Source: Pseudomonadota bacterium
Lineage (GTDB): Bacteria > Myxococcota_A > UBA796 > CAJQPC01
Direction of reading: 5' to 3'
Length of the DNA stretch: 64,000 nucleotides
NCBI GenBank assembly: GCA_024228935.1
Contig: JAAESX010000309.1
Location: 62,001-126,000, forward strand
A model generated the notes under the pieces. The model searched no databases, had not been told where the DNA came from, and saw only the letters and a program-made list of their open reading frames with translations. The position numbers and the translations under genes were made by a program. Shown one piece after another: positions 33,869-42,743 of this stretch (positions are counted from its first letter, which is position 1; the number at the start of each line of letters is the position of its first letter).

Positions 33869-36253
33869 TCAGGGCGGCGGCGCTCCGCGCTGTGGCCAGA
33901 ACACGCCCTTCACGCCGAAGATCGGAAGCGTGATGAGACCAAAGCCGTAGATGGTCTCGCTGTCGTCGATCCCGGTGATGAGCGGCTCGGGCACGCGTCG
34001 GTTGTAGACGTTCTGGACGTCCAGGTACCCCTCGAGCTGCCACGCACGGAACGTCGTCTTCTTGCTGAGCTTGATGTCCAGGGCGTGGTACGGCGGCAGT
34101 CGGCGCGCGTTCGTGTCGAGCGGGACCTCGAGCGAGTCGGTCTGGAGCAGGTCGTAGGCGGTGTCGCCGAGCTGCGGGTAGCCCGAACCGACCCTCCAGC
34201 GTCCCGCCAGCGTGAGCTGCCGGGGCAGGGACCAGGCGCCGACGACGACCAGGTAGTGGGGCTGCTCGTAGGTGTGGGGCCGGTACAGGTCGCCCGGCTC
34301 CTGCTGCCTCTCGCTGTGGCTCCAGGTGTACGCGACCCAGCCGGAGACGTCGCGCCAGTCCCAGCGCGTGAGCGACTCGACGCCGTATGCGCGGCCCTGG
34401 CCCTGGGTCACCGTGCCGTCGTCCTCGACCAGGGTCACGCGGGTCATGTGGCGGTAGTAGGCGTCGAGCTCGATGCCGACGTGGCGGCCCCGCAGGCGAG
34501 CGCCGCCCCCGACCTGCGCTGCCTCCTCGAGCTCGAGGTACCGGCCGTCCGGCAGACCGACGAGCATGTCGAACGGTGGGGGCTGGTGGACCAGGCCCAG
34601 ATCGGCGACGAGGGCCGCGCTCCGCCCCAGCTTCCAGCTGGCCTGAGCGCGGGGGGAGAGCCCGGCTCGCAGCAGGTGTCCGGGGACGTGCAGCGTGTCG
34701 ACGCGCATGCCCAGAGTCAGGTTGCGCTCGTCGCCGATGCGCACGCTCGCGTACGGGTCCAGGCTCGCGTAGCGGGAGCTGCGCTCGATCTGCTCGACGG
34801 CGATGGTGTACCGGCCGGCGACGCCGTCGACGCCCGCGAGCCAGGCCACTGGAGAGCTCTCCGGGGCGGTGAGCTCGGCCCGGATCGAGCCACCGTCGTC
34901 GGCGAACTGCTGATACTCGGTCGAGTAGTCGAAGACGCGCTCGTCCAGCGCGATGACGGGGATGATCTGCAGGTGCCCGACCGGGGTCTCCAGGTCCGCG
35001 CGGCCGTGGACACGGTTGGTCACGATGTCGATCTCGACGACCTCGTCGTCGTTCCCCGTGGGCGCGCTGATCGTGTCCTTGTAGCCCAGGACGAAGAGCC
35101 CGAAGCGGTCGCTGTCCCACTTGGCCTGCCAGTCGAAGAAGCGGGGGGCGATGCGGGCCTGGTCCTCGGTCAGGACGAGCCCCAGGACCTTGTCGAGGTA
35201 GCTGCGCCGGACCGCCAGCGCGATGGCGTTGTCCTCGCCCAGCGGCGTCTGCGCGTACACCCCCGAGTGGAGGAGGTCGGCACCCAGCTCGACCCGCCGC
35301 TCCGCCTCGACCTGGGTCGTGCCCAGATCCACGGCGCCGGCCGTGCTGCGGCCGTAGCGAACGCTGGTGCCTCCCGGCATGAACGTCACGCTGTCGACCA
35401 TCGCGGGGTGGAGGACCGACGTGAACCCGCCCAGGTGGTAGATGAGCGGGACGCGGACGCCGTCGATGAACACGCCCGTGTCCTCGAGGTCACCTCCTCG
35501 GACGAGCATCCAGCCCGAGTCGAATGGGGTGCGGACGACACCGGGCAGGTTCGCCACCGCGCGGACCGGGTCGCCCATGGTGCCGGGCGTGGTGCGCAGC
35601 TCGTCGGCGGTCAGTGCGCGGCTCACCACCTCGGAGCGGCTCCGGTAGTACACGCCCATGGCCGTGTTCGCGTCGCTCTCGGGGCGCGCGATGATGTCGA
35701 CCTGGGTGACCTCGTCCCCGACGCGCTCGAACTCGATGACCTCGTGGCGCAGGGCGGCGTCGATCACCTCGAGCGTGTGGGCTCCGGGGGGGACGTCGCG
35801 GAACGTGAAGCCGCCGTCGGCGCCCGTCTGGGTCTCGCGACCGTCGAGCAGGATGGTGACGTTCTGTGCAGCGTCTCGGGTTCCGGCGACGCGGACCTGG
35901 CCGCGGACGGTGATGGGCGGAGGCTCGAAGGACCAGGTGAACGGCACCTCGACGGCCACGGCGGGCTGGCCTTCGTACGCGGGCTGGAAGACGAGCTCGG
36001 TCGCGGCGGTGAGAGCGAGCGCGCCGAACGGCTCGGGTCCGCTCAGCAGCACCACGTCCTCGACGGCACCCTGCTCGTCGATCAGCAGACCCAGAGCGAC
36101 GTCGACGGGCTCGTAGGGCTGCCCCTCGGGCCAGCCGAGCATGGGCGCGGACAAGAGCGTCGGCGGCGTGAGCACCACGGTCGCGGTCTGCGGGGCGGGC
36201 TCAGGGACGTCCTGGGCACCCGCGGTGGTCGAGAGCGCCAGGAGCAAGAGCAC
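33869..36253 (-). CDS. TonB-dependent receptor with N-terminal TonB_C-like domain
   Basis: 794 residues. Short signal MLLLLALSTTAGA. Residues about 38-112 look like a TonB C-terminal domain (VDVALGLLIDEQGAVEDVVL, then LVFQPAYEGQPAV). Next come a carboxypeptidase-regulatory-like beta domain (TILLDGRETQTGADGGFTF), a plug domain (NLPGVVRTPFDSGWMLVRGG, DGVRVPLIYHLGG) and a 22-strand-type outer-membrane barrel ending aromatic-rich. The fused TonB_C-like part is unusual for textbook receptors. GTG start with a TACCTT box six bases upstream. Follows recQ by 12 bases. Ligand unknown. Confidence 0.85.
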   Translation of the reverse strand: MLLLLALSTTAGAQDVPEPAPQTATVVLTPPTLLSAPMLGWPEGQPYEPVDVALGLLIDEQGAVEDVVLLSGPEPFGALALTAATELVFQPAYEGQPAVAVEVPFTWSFEPPPITVRGQVRVAGTRDAAQNVTILLDGRETQTGADGGFTFRDVPPGAHTLEVIDAALRHEVIEFERVGDEVTQVDIIARPESDANTAMGVYYRSRSEVVSRALTADELRTTPGTMGDPVRAVANLPGVVRTPFDSGWMLVRGGDLEDTGVFIDGVRVPLIYHLGGFTSVLHPAMVDSVTFMPGGTSVRYGRSTAGAVDLGTTQVEAERRVELGADLLHSGVYAQTPLGEDNAIALAVRRSYLDKVLGLVLTEDQARIAPRFFDWQAKWDSDRFGLFVLGYKDTISAPTGNDDEVVEIDIVTNRVHGRADLETPVGHLQIIPVIALDERVFDYSTEYQQFADDGGSIRAELTAPESSPVAWLAGVDGVAGRYTIAVEQIERSSRYASLDPYASVRIGDERNLTLGMRVDTLHVPGHLLRAGLSPRAQASWKLGRSAALVADLGLVHQPPPFDMLVGLPDGRYLELEEAAQVGGGARLRGRHVGIELDAYYRHMTRVTLVEDDGTVTQGQGRAYGVESLTRWDWRDVSGWVAYTWSHSERQQEPGDLYRPHTYEQPHYLVVVGAWSLPRQLTLAGRWRVGSGYPQLGDTAYDLLQTDSLEVPLDTNARRLPPYHALDIKLSKKTTFRAWQLEGYLDVQNVYNRRVPEPLITGIDDSETIYGFGLITLPIFGVKGVFWPQRGAPPP

Positions 36254-36259
36254 GAGCAG

Positions 36260-36265
36260 AAGGTA
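36260..36265 (-). promoter_or_regulatory. TACCTT box six bases before GTG
   Basis: On the minus strand TACCTT ends six bases before the GTG of the TonB receptor (36253), inside the 12-base gap after recQ. It suggests that the receptor can be transcribed independently without a leader. Confidence 0.4.
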
Positions 36266-38599
36266 TCAGGTCCCTTGCCAGCTCCGGATGGCGTCGAGGA
36301 ACGGCGCGCCGTAGCGCCCGAACCGCACCGGCCCCATGCCGTGGACCGTCAGCATCGCCCGGCGCGTCGTCGGTCGGACCGTCGCCATGTCCTCGAGCGT
36401 GCGGTTCGGCGCGACGACGTAGGCGGGGAGGTCCGCGGCGGAAGCCAGCTTGCGCCGGATCTCCTGCAGGTAGACGAGCAGGTCCGAGGCCACGCGGGCC
36501 TGGCCGGGGCGCTTGGGGGGAGGCCTCGGGCGCTTGCGCAGCGTGACCTTCGGCCAGGTCATCACGAACTCGGGTTCCTTCTGGAACATGACCCGGCGCC
36601 CGAGATCCGTGAGCGTGTACTCGGCGTAGGTCGTCTCGCGCTGACCGATGGTGCGCGTCACGTGGTCCTTCTGCAGCGCGCCGGCTCGGGTGAGCGCACC
36701 GATGAGCAGCTCGACGTCGCTGACCTGTAGCTGGGGCAACAGCCCGTACGTCGAGAGCCGGTCGAACTTGAAGGCGAGCACCGTGCGGTCCTTGCTGCCC
36801 GTCAGGACCTTGGAGATGAGCCCCGAGGAGAACCCCTGACCCGTGCGCTTCGCGCCCATCCGGGCGACGCAGGCCAGGACCTTGCGCACCAGCGTCTCCT
36901 CGTCGGGCGCCAGCGCGCGCGGGCCGAGCGAGAGCTCCTTGCCCTCCCGACAGCCGTCACACGAGCCGCACCGGTCCCATGGGGGGCTCTCGCCGAAGTA
37001 CTCGAGCAGGTACCGACGCCGGCACGGCGCGGTCGCGTAGTCGAGCATCCGGTCGAGCTTCTCGAACTCCTGGCGGCGCCGAGTGCGAAGCCGCGCCTCG
37101 TCCAGCGTGAGCGCTTCACCGGGGCGAAGCAGCTCGACGCCTCCGATGCGCTCGGCGGGTCGCCACGCCAGGTAGTTGCGCTCCTGAAGGCCGCGGAGGG
37201 CCGCCGTGAGCTGGTCGCGCTCGATGTCCAGGTCGTGGGCCAGACGGTCCACGCGCAGGACCAGCGCGTCGCCGGGGAACTCGGCCAGCCGCTCGCTGAC
37301 GACCTTGTGGACGCGGCCACGCAGGCCACCCGGGGGCGTGCTCGGTGCGTCCGTGCGGAGGACCACCCGGCCAGGGCGCTCGGCGGGGTGGATGCGGCGC
37401 ACCCAGCCTTCGCGCTCGAGCACGTAGATGCAGGAGCTGGCGGTCCGGTCGCCGCCGGCGTCGTCCGGGAGCGCAGCGCCGAGCTCCTCGCGCCGGATGT
37501 AGGCGGGGTTCGTGCGTTCCTGGAGGAGCCGGCTGTACACGGCGCGGACGTGCTCGACGGGCGGGTGGCCCATCTTGATGAAGAACTCCTGCGTCCGGCG
37601 GTCCTGCTCGTTGTAGAGCAGCACGATGCGCGAGGGCAGCCCGTCACGACCGGCGCGGCCGATCTCCTGGTAGTAGGCCTCGACCGTCCCGGGGACGTCC
37701 CAGTGGGCGACGACGCGCACGTCCGACTTGTCGACGCCCATGCCGAAGGCGTTCGTGGCCACGACCACCGGGATCGACCCGGCCTTGAAGCCGTCCTGGA
37801 CCCGGGACCGGTCCGCGGGCTCCATGCCCGCGTGGTACCGCTCGGCCGGGACACCCGCCTCGCGCAGGGCCCGAGTGGCGCGTTCCACGTTCTTCCGCGT
37901 GGCGCAGTAGACCAGCGCGGTGCTGCCTCGGACGAGGTCGGGCAGGAGCGCGGCCTTGTCGTTGACGCCCCCGCAGGCCACGACCTCGAGGAGCAGGTTC
38001 TCCCGGTCGAAGCCTCGGATGAAGCGGCGGGGCTGGTCGAGCCCGAGCGTCTTGACGATGTCGTCCTGCACTCGGGGCGTGGCGGTCGCGGTCGCGGCGA
38101 CCGTGATGGGGTGGCCGAGCGCCTCTCGGACCTTGCCCAGGCGCAGGTAGTCCGGCCGGAAGTCGTGACCCCACTGGGACAGGCAGTGCGCCTCGTCGAT
38201 CGCGAGCATGCGGATGTCGCAGCCCTTGATCTCGGCGAGGAACCGCGGCGTGAACCGTTCCGGTGCGACGTAGACGAGCTCCCAGTGGCCCTCGTGCAAC
38301 AGGCGCATGCGCTCGTTGCGCTCGCCGACCGACAGGCTCGAGTTGATGCACGTCGCACGGATCCCGCGCTCGACGAGCCCGTCGACCTGGTCCTTCATCA
38401 GCGCGATGAGGGGAGAGACCACCAGGGTGGTGCCCCCCAGCGCGACGGCCGGGGCCTGGAAGCAGAGCGACTTTCCCGCACCCGTGGGCATGACGATCAG
38501 CGCGTCATCGCCGTCGAACAGGTGCTGGACGACCTCTTCCTGACCCGGGCGAAAGCGCTCGAGGCCAAAACGGTCGGTGAGGAGATGTTGGATGTCCAT
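36266..38599 (-). CDS. recQ: ATP-dependent DNA helicase RecQ
   Basis: 777 residues. Walker A PTGAGKS with K43, DEAH at 135-138, the RecQ-specific CLSQWGHDFRPDY, then motif VI YYQEIGRAGRDG. The zinc-binding subdomain (CRRRYLLEYFGE, CGSCDGC), a winged-helix RQC and a C-terminal HRDC domain (LAYVVAPNRTL-type, here LPAYVVAPNRTLEDMA) complete it. 3'-5' helicase in recombination and repair. It is longer than E. coli RecQ (about 610), with the extra length between zinc site and HRDC. ATG 38599. Confidence 0.93.
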   Translation of the reverse strand: MDIQHLLTDRFGLERFRPGQEEVVQHLFDGDDALIVMPTGAGKSLCFQAPAVALGGTTLVVSPLIALMKDQVDGLVERGIRATCINSSLSVGERNERMRLLHEGHWELVYVAPERFTPRFLAEIKGCDIRMLAIDEAHCLSQWGHDFRPDYLRLGKVREALGHPITVAATATATPRVQDDIVKTLGLDQPRRFIRGFDRENLLLEVVACGGVNDKAALLPDLVRGSTALVYCATRKNVERATRALREAGVPAERYHAGMEPADRSRVQDGFKAGSIPVVVATNAFGMGVDKSDVRVVAHWDVPGTVEAYYQEIGRAGRDGLPSRIVLLYNEQDRRTQEFFIKMGHPPVEHVRAVYSRLLQERTNPAYIRREELGAALPDDAGGDRTASSCIYVLEREGWVRRIHPAERPGRVVLRTDAPSTPPGGLRGRVHKVVSERLAEFPGDALVLRVDRLAHDLDIERDQLTAALRGLQERNYLAWRPAERIGGVELLRPGEALTLDEARLRTRRRQEFEKLDRMLDYATAPCRRRYLLEYFGESPPWDRCGSCDGCREGKELSLGPRALAPDEETLVRKVLACVARMGAKRTGQGFSSGLISKVLTGSKDRTVLAFKFDRLSTYGLLPQLQVSDVELLIGALTRAGALQKDHVTRTIGQRETTYAEYTLTDLGRRVMFQKEPEFVMTWPKVTLRKRPRPPPKRPGQARVASDLLVYLQEIRRKLASAADLPAYVVAPNRTLEDMATVRPTTRRAMLTVHGMGPVRFGRYGAPFLDAIRSWQGT

Positions 38600-38711
38600 G
38601 GTTCCCGCGGACAGAGGGGGCGGCGGCCGGTTCTGGTGTAGCACACCTGAACATCTGTGCAAGTATCTGGTGCGGGAGGGCACCGAGCGGAGCCCGCGAT
38701 AGACCCACCCG
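38600..38711. other. Divergent recQ/fdhD promoter region
   Basis: 112 bases. It holds an inverted repeat GGTGT-agc-ACACC (38635-38647) and, on the minus strand, TTGCAC and TACACC with 16 bases between, a weak sigma-70-like pair for recQ. The fdhD side has TAGACC six bases before its start. Confidence 0.35.
38700..38705 (+). promoter_or_regulatory. TAGACC box six bases before GTG of fdhD
   Basis: TAGACC ends six bases before GTG 38712, and the TAG is an in-frame stop, so no longer N-terminus is possible. Putative leaderless start. Confidence 0.4.
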
Positions 38712-39503
38712 GTGGAGTCCTCGACGCAGGTCCGTGTCCGCCGCCACCCGGCGGGCACCACGCACGACGACCTCGTCGCCGTCGAGGAGCCGCTGGAGAT
38801 CCGCGTCGAGGGTCGGCCTCTCGCCGTCACGATGCGGACGCCGGGCCACGATCGGGAGCTGGTCGCTGGGTTCCTGTACAGCGAGGGCCTGATCGACGGC
38901 GCGGACGACCTCACCGCGGTCGCCCACGTGCGCGATCCCCTGGACCCGCAGGACAACACCGTAGACGTCCGTCTGGCGAGCGGTGTGTCGACCGACGAGG
39001 GCCGATTCGCCAGCGCCCAGCGGGCCTTCTTCGCCAGCAGCTCGTGTGGGGTCTGCGGCAAGGCGACGATCGACAACGTGCTCATCGGAGCGCCGCCCCT
39101 GAGCTCCCCCCGTCACGCGTCCCCGGAGCTCCTGCTCTCGCTCCCGGACCGCATGCGCGCGGTCCAAGCGGCCTTCGAGGCGACCGGCGGACTGCACGCC
39201 GCGGGGCTCTTCGACTTCGACGGTGAGCTCGAGGTCCTGCGCGAGGACATCGGCCGCCACAACGCCGTCGACAAGGTCCTGGGTCACCGCCTGCTCGCCG
39301 ACGATGTCCCCGTCGATGACCGGGTCCTGATGGTCAGCGGCCGCATCGGCTTCGAGATCCTGCAGAAGGCGCTCGTCGCGCGGGTCCCCGTCATCGCGGC
39401 CGTCGGCGCTCCCAGCAGTCTGTCCGTCGACCTCGCCCTGCGCTCGGGCATCCAGCTCATCGGCTTCCTGCGGGACGGCACGTTCAACGAGTACGTCGCG
39501 TGA
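38712..39503 (+). CDS. fdhD: Formate dehydrogenase accessory sulfurtransferase FdhD
   Basis: 263 residues. The family signature SSCGVCGK carries the sulfur-transfer cysteines C112 and C115. HDRELVAGFLYSEGLI, AAGLFDFDGELEVLREDIGRHNAVDKV and SGRIGFEILQKAL are all typical. FdhD passes sulfur from IscS to the molybdenum cofactor of formate dehydrogenase. No formate dehydrogenase lies in the window. GTG start. GTGA overlap with the next membrane protein. Confidence 0.95.
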   Translation: MESSTQVRVRRHPAGTTHDDLVAVEEPLEIRVEGRPLAVTMRTPGHDRELVAGFLYSEGLIDGADDLTAVAHVRDPLDPQDNTVDVRLASGVSTDEGRFASAQRAFFASSSCGVCGKATIDNVLIGAPPLSSPRHASPELLLSLPDRMRAVQAAFEATGGLHAAGLFDFDGELEVLREDIGRHNAVDKVLGHRLLADDVPVDDRVLMVSGRIGFEILQKALVARVPVIAAVGAPSSLSVDLALRSGIQLIGFLRDGTFNEYVA

Positions 39504-41023
39504 AGCACGCCCAGAACCTGCTCCAGCTCCTGCCCATCGCGGCGACGCTCGTGCTGCTCGGCTTCCTCGTCCAGGGGTTCCTGGCGCGGGCGGTGTACCC
39601 GTTCGACATCGAGTGGATGGAGGGCGGCATGCTCGTGCACGTCCTCCGCGTGCGCGAAGGGCTGGGCCTCTACATCGAGCCCGACGCCGACTTCATCCCG
39701 TACATCTACCCGCCGCTGTACCCGTGGGTCTGCGGCCTGTTCGGCGAGCCGTCCTACCTCATCGGCCGGTCGGTCTCGATGGCCGGGACCCTGGCTGCCG
39801 CCGGGGCCGCGGTGTTCGCTGTGCGGAAGGAAGGCGCGGCCTGGGGCATCGCGGTGGCGGCCGGTGGGCTGTACCTGTCCTGCTACGGCGCCTCGGGGTT
39901 CTTCTACGACCTGGTCCGGGCCGACTCGCTCGCCATCGGCTTCGCGGCCTGGAGCATCGCGCTCTGCCGGCAGGCAACCCCTCGCACCGTCATCGCAAGC
40001 GGGCTCCTGCTGACGCTGGCCTTCGTCGCCAAGCACAACTGGGCGATGTTCGGCTTGCCCATGCTCCTGTGGCTCGGGTTCGCCCGGAGCTGGCGGGTGG
40101 CCGGGATCTTCGCCGCGGCCAGCGTCATCCCCGCGCTCGTCGTCACCGCGGGCATCCAGGTCGCCAGCGACGGCCACTACCTGACGTACCTGCTCGAGGT
40201 CCCGAGCTCGCATCCACTGGTCGCCGAGCGCGCCTGGCCCAAGTCCGAGATCGAGCTGCTCGAGTGCCTGAAGTGGACGAGCGGGCTCGCCGCCATCGCG
40301 GGCCTCGTCTTCGTGAAGCGCTTCACGCGGGACGCGGCGTACTGGCTCGCCATCCTGGGCATGGCGGCCTTCGCCTGCATCCTCATGCGAGCGCACCACG
40401 GCGGCTACATCAACGTGCTCATGCCGGGCCACTGGGCCATCGCGGTGTGCGGCGGAGCGATGCTCGGGCGTGTCACCGAGCGCTGGCAGCACCCGGGCGT
40501 GATGCTCCCCGTAGCGGCGGTGTTGTGTTGGCAGATCTGGGACAACCGCTGGGACCCCGCCAAGACGATGCCCACCGCCGAGGACGCCGAGGCCGGCCAG
40601 GTCGTCATCGACCGCATCGCCGAGATCGAGGGCCCCGTCTTTGCTCCCCACTTCCCCTGGTACCCGGTGCTCGCGGGCAAGGAACCCAGCGTTCCGCTCA
40701 TCTCGCTCTGGGACATCGACCACAAGGGCGGTCCGTACAAGCCGCAGGCCCGGTCCGTGCGCAAGGCCCTGGCCGAGCAGCGCTGGGCGGCGGTCATCAC
40801 GCCGGACAAGAAGCTGCGCCACGGGCTCGAGGAGTACTACGAGAGCTCGGAGCGCTTCTCGGGCCGTGCGATGCTGACCCGGACCGGCTACCGCGTGAAG
40901 CCGACGACCATCTGGGTCCCGAAGGACCTAGACCCCGAGCCGGACGAGGCCCCCGCGCCGGCCGACCCAGAGCTCCCCGGGGACACTCCCGAGAGCCCAG
41001 GGCCGGTCGAGGGCGACATCTAG
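39500..41023 (+). CDS. GT-C-like polytopic membrane protein
   Basis: 507 residues, eight or more hydrophobic segments. A lumenal acidic motif FDIEWMEGG follows the first helix, as in GT-C glycosyltransferases of the ArnT/PMT type (Asp-Glu pair), and IPYIYPPLYPW lies in the first loop. The C-terminus is soluble and ends in a Pro/Asp/Glu tail. Likely transfers sugars from polyprenyl-phosphate donors at the inner membrane; this is inferred from topology. GTG overlaps the fdhD stop. The 3' end overlaps the convergent propeller gene by 96 bases. Confidence 0.7.
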   Translation: MKHAQNLLQLLPIAATLVLLGFLVQGFLARAVYPFDIEWMEGGMLVHVLRVREGLGLYIEPDADFIPYIYPPLYPWVCGLFGEPSYLIGRSVSMAGTLAAAGAAVFAVRKEGAAWGIAVAAGGLYLSCYGASGFFYDLVRADSLAIGFAAWSIALCRQATPRTVIASGLLLTLAFVAKHNWAMFGLPMLLWLGFARSWRVAGIFAAASVIPALVVTAGIQVASDGHYLTYLLEVPSSHPLVAERAWPKSEIELLECLKWTSGLAAIAGLVFVKRFTRDAAYWLAILGMAAFACILMRAHHGGYINVLMPGHWAIAVCGGAMLGRVTERWQHPGVMLPVAAVLCWQIWDNRWDPAKTMPTAEDAEAGQVVIDRIAEIEGPVFAPHFPWYPVLAGKEPSVPLISLWDIDHKGGPYKPQARSVRKALAEQRWAAVITPDKKLRHGLEEYYESSERFSGRAMLTRTGYRVKPTTIWVPKDLDPEPDEAPAPADPELPGDTPESPGPVEGDI

Positions 41024-41734
41024 TCGGCGCGGCCAGCTCCCGTCCTCCGACACCCACAGGCCGCCTCGAGCGAGCATCCAGAGCCGCCCGGCGTCGTCGG
41101 TGTGGAGCGCGTACGGCTCGACCTCGCTCGAGCTCCAACGGCCTCCATCCCAGCGGTGGTGGGCCTCGACGGCGGCGAGCCAGACGTGGCCGAACGCGGC
41201 GGCCATGTACCGGATGGGGCGCCCCTTGCCGTCCCGCTCGAAGCGGCGGATCTCGTCTCCGTCGACCTGCACGAACCGCCCATCCATCGTGCCGGCCACC
41301 ACGCCGCCGTCGAAGTCCGCGAAGCACAGGCAGTCGCCGGGACCCTTCCCACCCTCGAGGTGCGTCCGCCACCCGACGAGCAGGCCATCGGGCCGGGCGT
41401 GCAGCGAGCGGATGTCGTCGAAGCCCCCTCGGCCGTCCAGCGGGAGTCCCTTTCCAGCCGCCTCGCCGCGAAACGGCCAGGTGAACCGGCCCTTCATCGT
41501 CGCGACGTGCAACACGCCGTCGTGCTCGGCCAGCGCCTCGACGCGTCGCATCTCGCGCCGCGCGCCGATCGGGAAGGGGAACGGCAGCATGTGGCCGTCT
41601 CGCCACAAGACCATCCCGTAGTCCGAGCCGAGCGCCAGGTCCCCGTTGGACAGGCGCAGCATGCAGCGGATGGTGGCTGGCGCCGGGAGCCCCAGCTCCT
41701 CGGCGGTCCAGCGTCCGAGGACGCGAGGCGTCAC
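40928..41734 (-). CDS. Beta-propeller-like protein (two-component-regulator propeller style)
   Basis: 268 residues. It consists of repeated four-strand motifs with GDLALGSDYGMVLWRDG, GVLHVATMKGRFTWPF and GRLWMLARGGLWVSEDG, matching the Reg_prop type of short propeller repeats (about six blades). No signal peptide visible from GTG 41734; cytoplasmic or exported with its operon partner. GTGA overlap with the upstream lipoprotein gene. Function unknown. Confidence 0.65.
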   Translation of the reverse strand: MTPRVLGRWTAEELGLPAPATIRCMLRLSNGDLALGSDYGMVLWRDGHMLPFPFPIGARREMRRVEALAEHDGVLHVATMKGRFTWPFRGEAAGKGLPLDGRGGFDDIRSLHARPDGLLVGWRTHLEGGKGPGDCLCFADFDGGVVAGTMDGRFVQVDGDEIRRFERDGKGRPIRYMAAAFGHVWLAAVEAHHRWDGGRWSSSEVEPYALHTDDAGRLWMLARGGLWVSEDGSWPRRLDVALDRPWALGSVPGELWVGRRGGLVRLGV

Positions 41735-42240
41735 CCCGGAGTGTCGCCCGTGTCGGGGGTGCCGCTGTCGCCGGGATCGGGGTCACCGGAGTCGCCGGGA
41801 TCAGGGTCCCCGCTGTCCTCGCCGCCGCCCTCGCTGAAGGGGTGGGCCTCGAGGGGGATCTCGAAGGAGATGTGGTCCAGGTCGTTGCTCTGCACCTGGA
41901 GGACGCCGCTGATGTCCTTCTCCTTGTTCAGGGTGCAGACGACGGCGATCTCGAGCGTGCCGCCCGGGCCGAGGGTCTTGTCCTCGGTCTCCTCCATGTA
42001 GAACTGGCCGTTCGCCGAGTCGATCAGGCGGGCCTGCGAGATCACGAGGTTCAGCTCACCCGTCGAGTTGATGGTCAGCGTCTGGCCAGCCGTCGTGCCC
42101 GGAACCAGGTCGTTCCAGACCAGGATCTCGGGCGAGTACGTCATGGTGCCGTTGCCTTCGACCTCCTGGACGTCCTGGCCGGTGTTCGACAAGCTGGTCT
42201 CGGCAGCGCAGCCAAAGGCCAGTGCAAGTGCGAGCGTCAT
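41731..42240 (-). CDS. Lipoprotein with immunoglobulin-like domain and Asp/Pro/Gly tail
   Basis: 169 residues. Uncharged signal MTLALALAFGC (Cys at 11). Residues 25-135 form an Ig-like/ASPM-SPD-2-type beta domain (LVPGTTAGQTLTINSTGELNL, then GVLQVQSNDLDHISFEIPL). A low-complexity tail of GDSGDPDPGDSG repeats follows, common in Myxococcota lipoproteins. GGAGGA seven bases before the ATG. Divergent from the pyrophosphatase gene. Confidence 0.75.
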   Translation of the reverse strand: MTLALALAFGCAAETSLSNTGQDVQEVEGNGTMTYSPEILVWNDLVPGTTAGQTLTINSTGELNLVISQARLIDSANGQFYMEETEDKTLGPGGTLEIAVVCTLNKEKDISGVLQVQSNDLDHISFEIPLEAHPFSEGGGEDSGDPDPGDSGDPDPGDSGTPDTGDTPG

Positions 42241-42262
42241 GGGTTCCTCCGAGGCGCCAGCA

Positions 42263-42279
42263 TATCGTTTGGGTGGAGG
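42263..42279 (+). promoter_or_regulatory. TATCGT -10-like box and GGAGGA ribosome-binding site
   Basis: TATCGT (42263-42268) and GGAGGA (42274-42279) precede ATG 42288 with eight bases between the latter and the start. They decide this ATG over the GTG at 42273. Confidence 0.45.
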
Positions 42280-42287
42280 ACACGCCG

Positions 42288-42743
42288 ATGAGTCTGCCCG
42301 AGCGCGTCGATGTGCTGATCGAAGTCCCCAAGGGCGGGTTCGTGAAGCGCGAGCTCGACGAGGTCGGGGCGAAGGGGCGCATCGACTTCATCTCGCCGGT
42401 GCCTTGTCCCTTCAACTACGGCTGCGTGCCCGAGGTGCCCGGTCAGGACGGCGACCCGCTCGACGTGGTGGTCCTCGGCCCTCGCTTGAAGGCGGGTCAG
42501 CGCTACGACCGGCAGGTGGTCGGGGTGGTCCGTTTCTGGGACGCGGGGAAGGTCGACGACAAGCTCGTCGCCGGCGAGGGCACCCTGTCCGAGGGCCAGC
42601 GCCGGTCGCTCCACCGGTTCTTCCGTGTCTATGCGCTCGCTCGGGGAGTGCTCAACATGCGCAAGGGGTTGTCCGGTCGTACCGAGTTCCTCGGCGTCAT
42701 CACGCGCGAGGAGGCCACCGCGCCGTGGAGGAACCGCCGATGA
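42288..42743 (+). CDS. ppa: Inorganic pyrophosphatase (family I)
   Basis: 151 residues. Family I signature DGDPLDVVVLG with D54, D56 and D59, NYGCVP before it, and VDDK (D90, D91) in the second metal site. Hydrolyses PPi in the cytoplasm. Shorter than E. coli Ppa (about 176), with the usual N-terminal EVPKGG and KRELD present. The start is set by GGAGGA. ATGA overlap with the next gene. Confidence 0.88.
   Translation: MSLPERVDVLIEVPKGGFVKRELDEVGAKGRIDFISPVPCPFNYGCVPEVPGQDGDPLDVVVLGPRLKAGQRYDRQVVGVVRFWDAGKVDDKLVAGEGTLSEGQRRSLHRFFRVYALARGVLNMRKGLSGRTEFLGVITREEATAPWRNRR

Noticed and set aside
37235..38641. 468-codon open frame on the plus strand opposite recQ
   Set aside because: Shadow of recQ; no motif, and recQ is certain.
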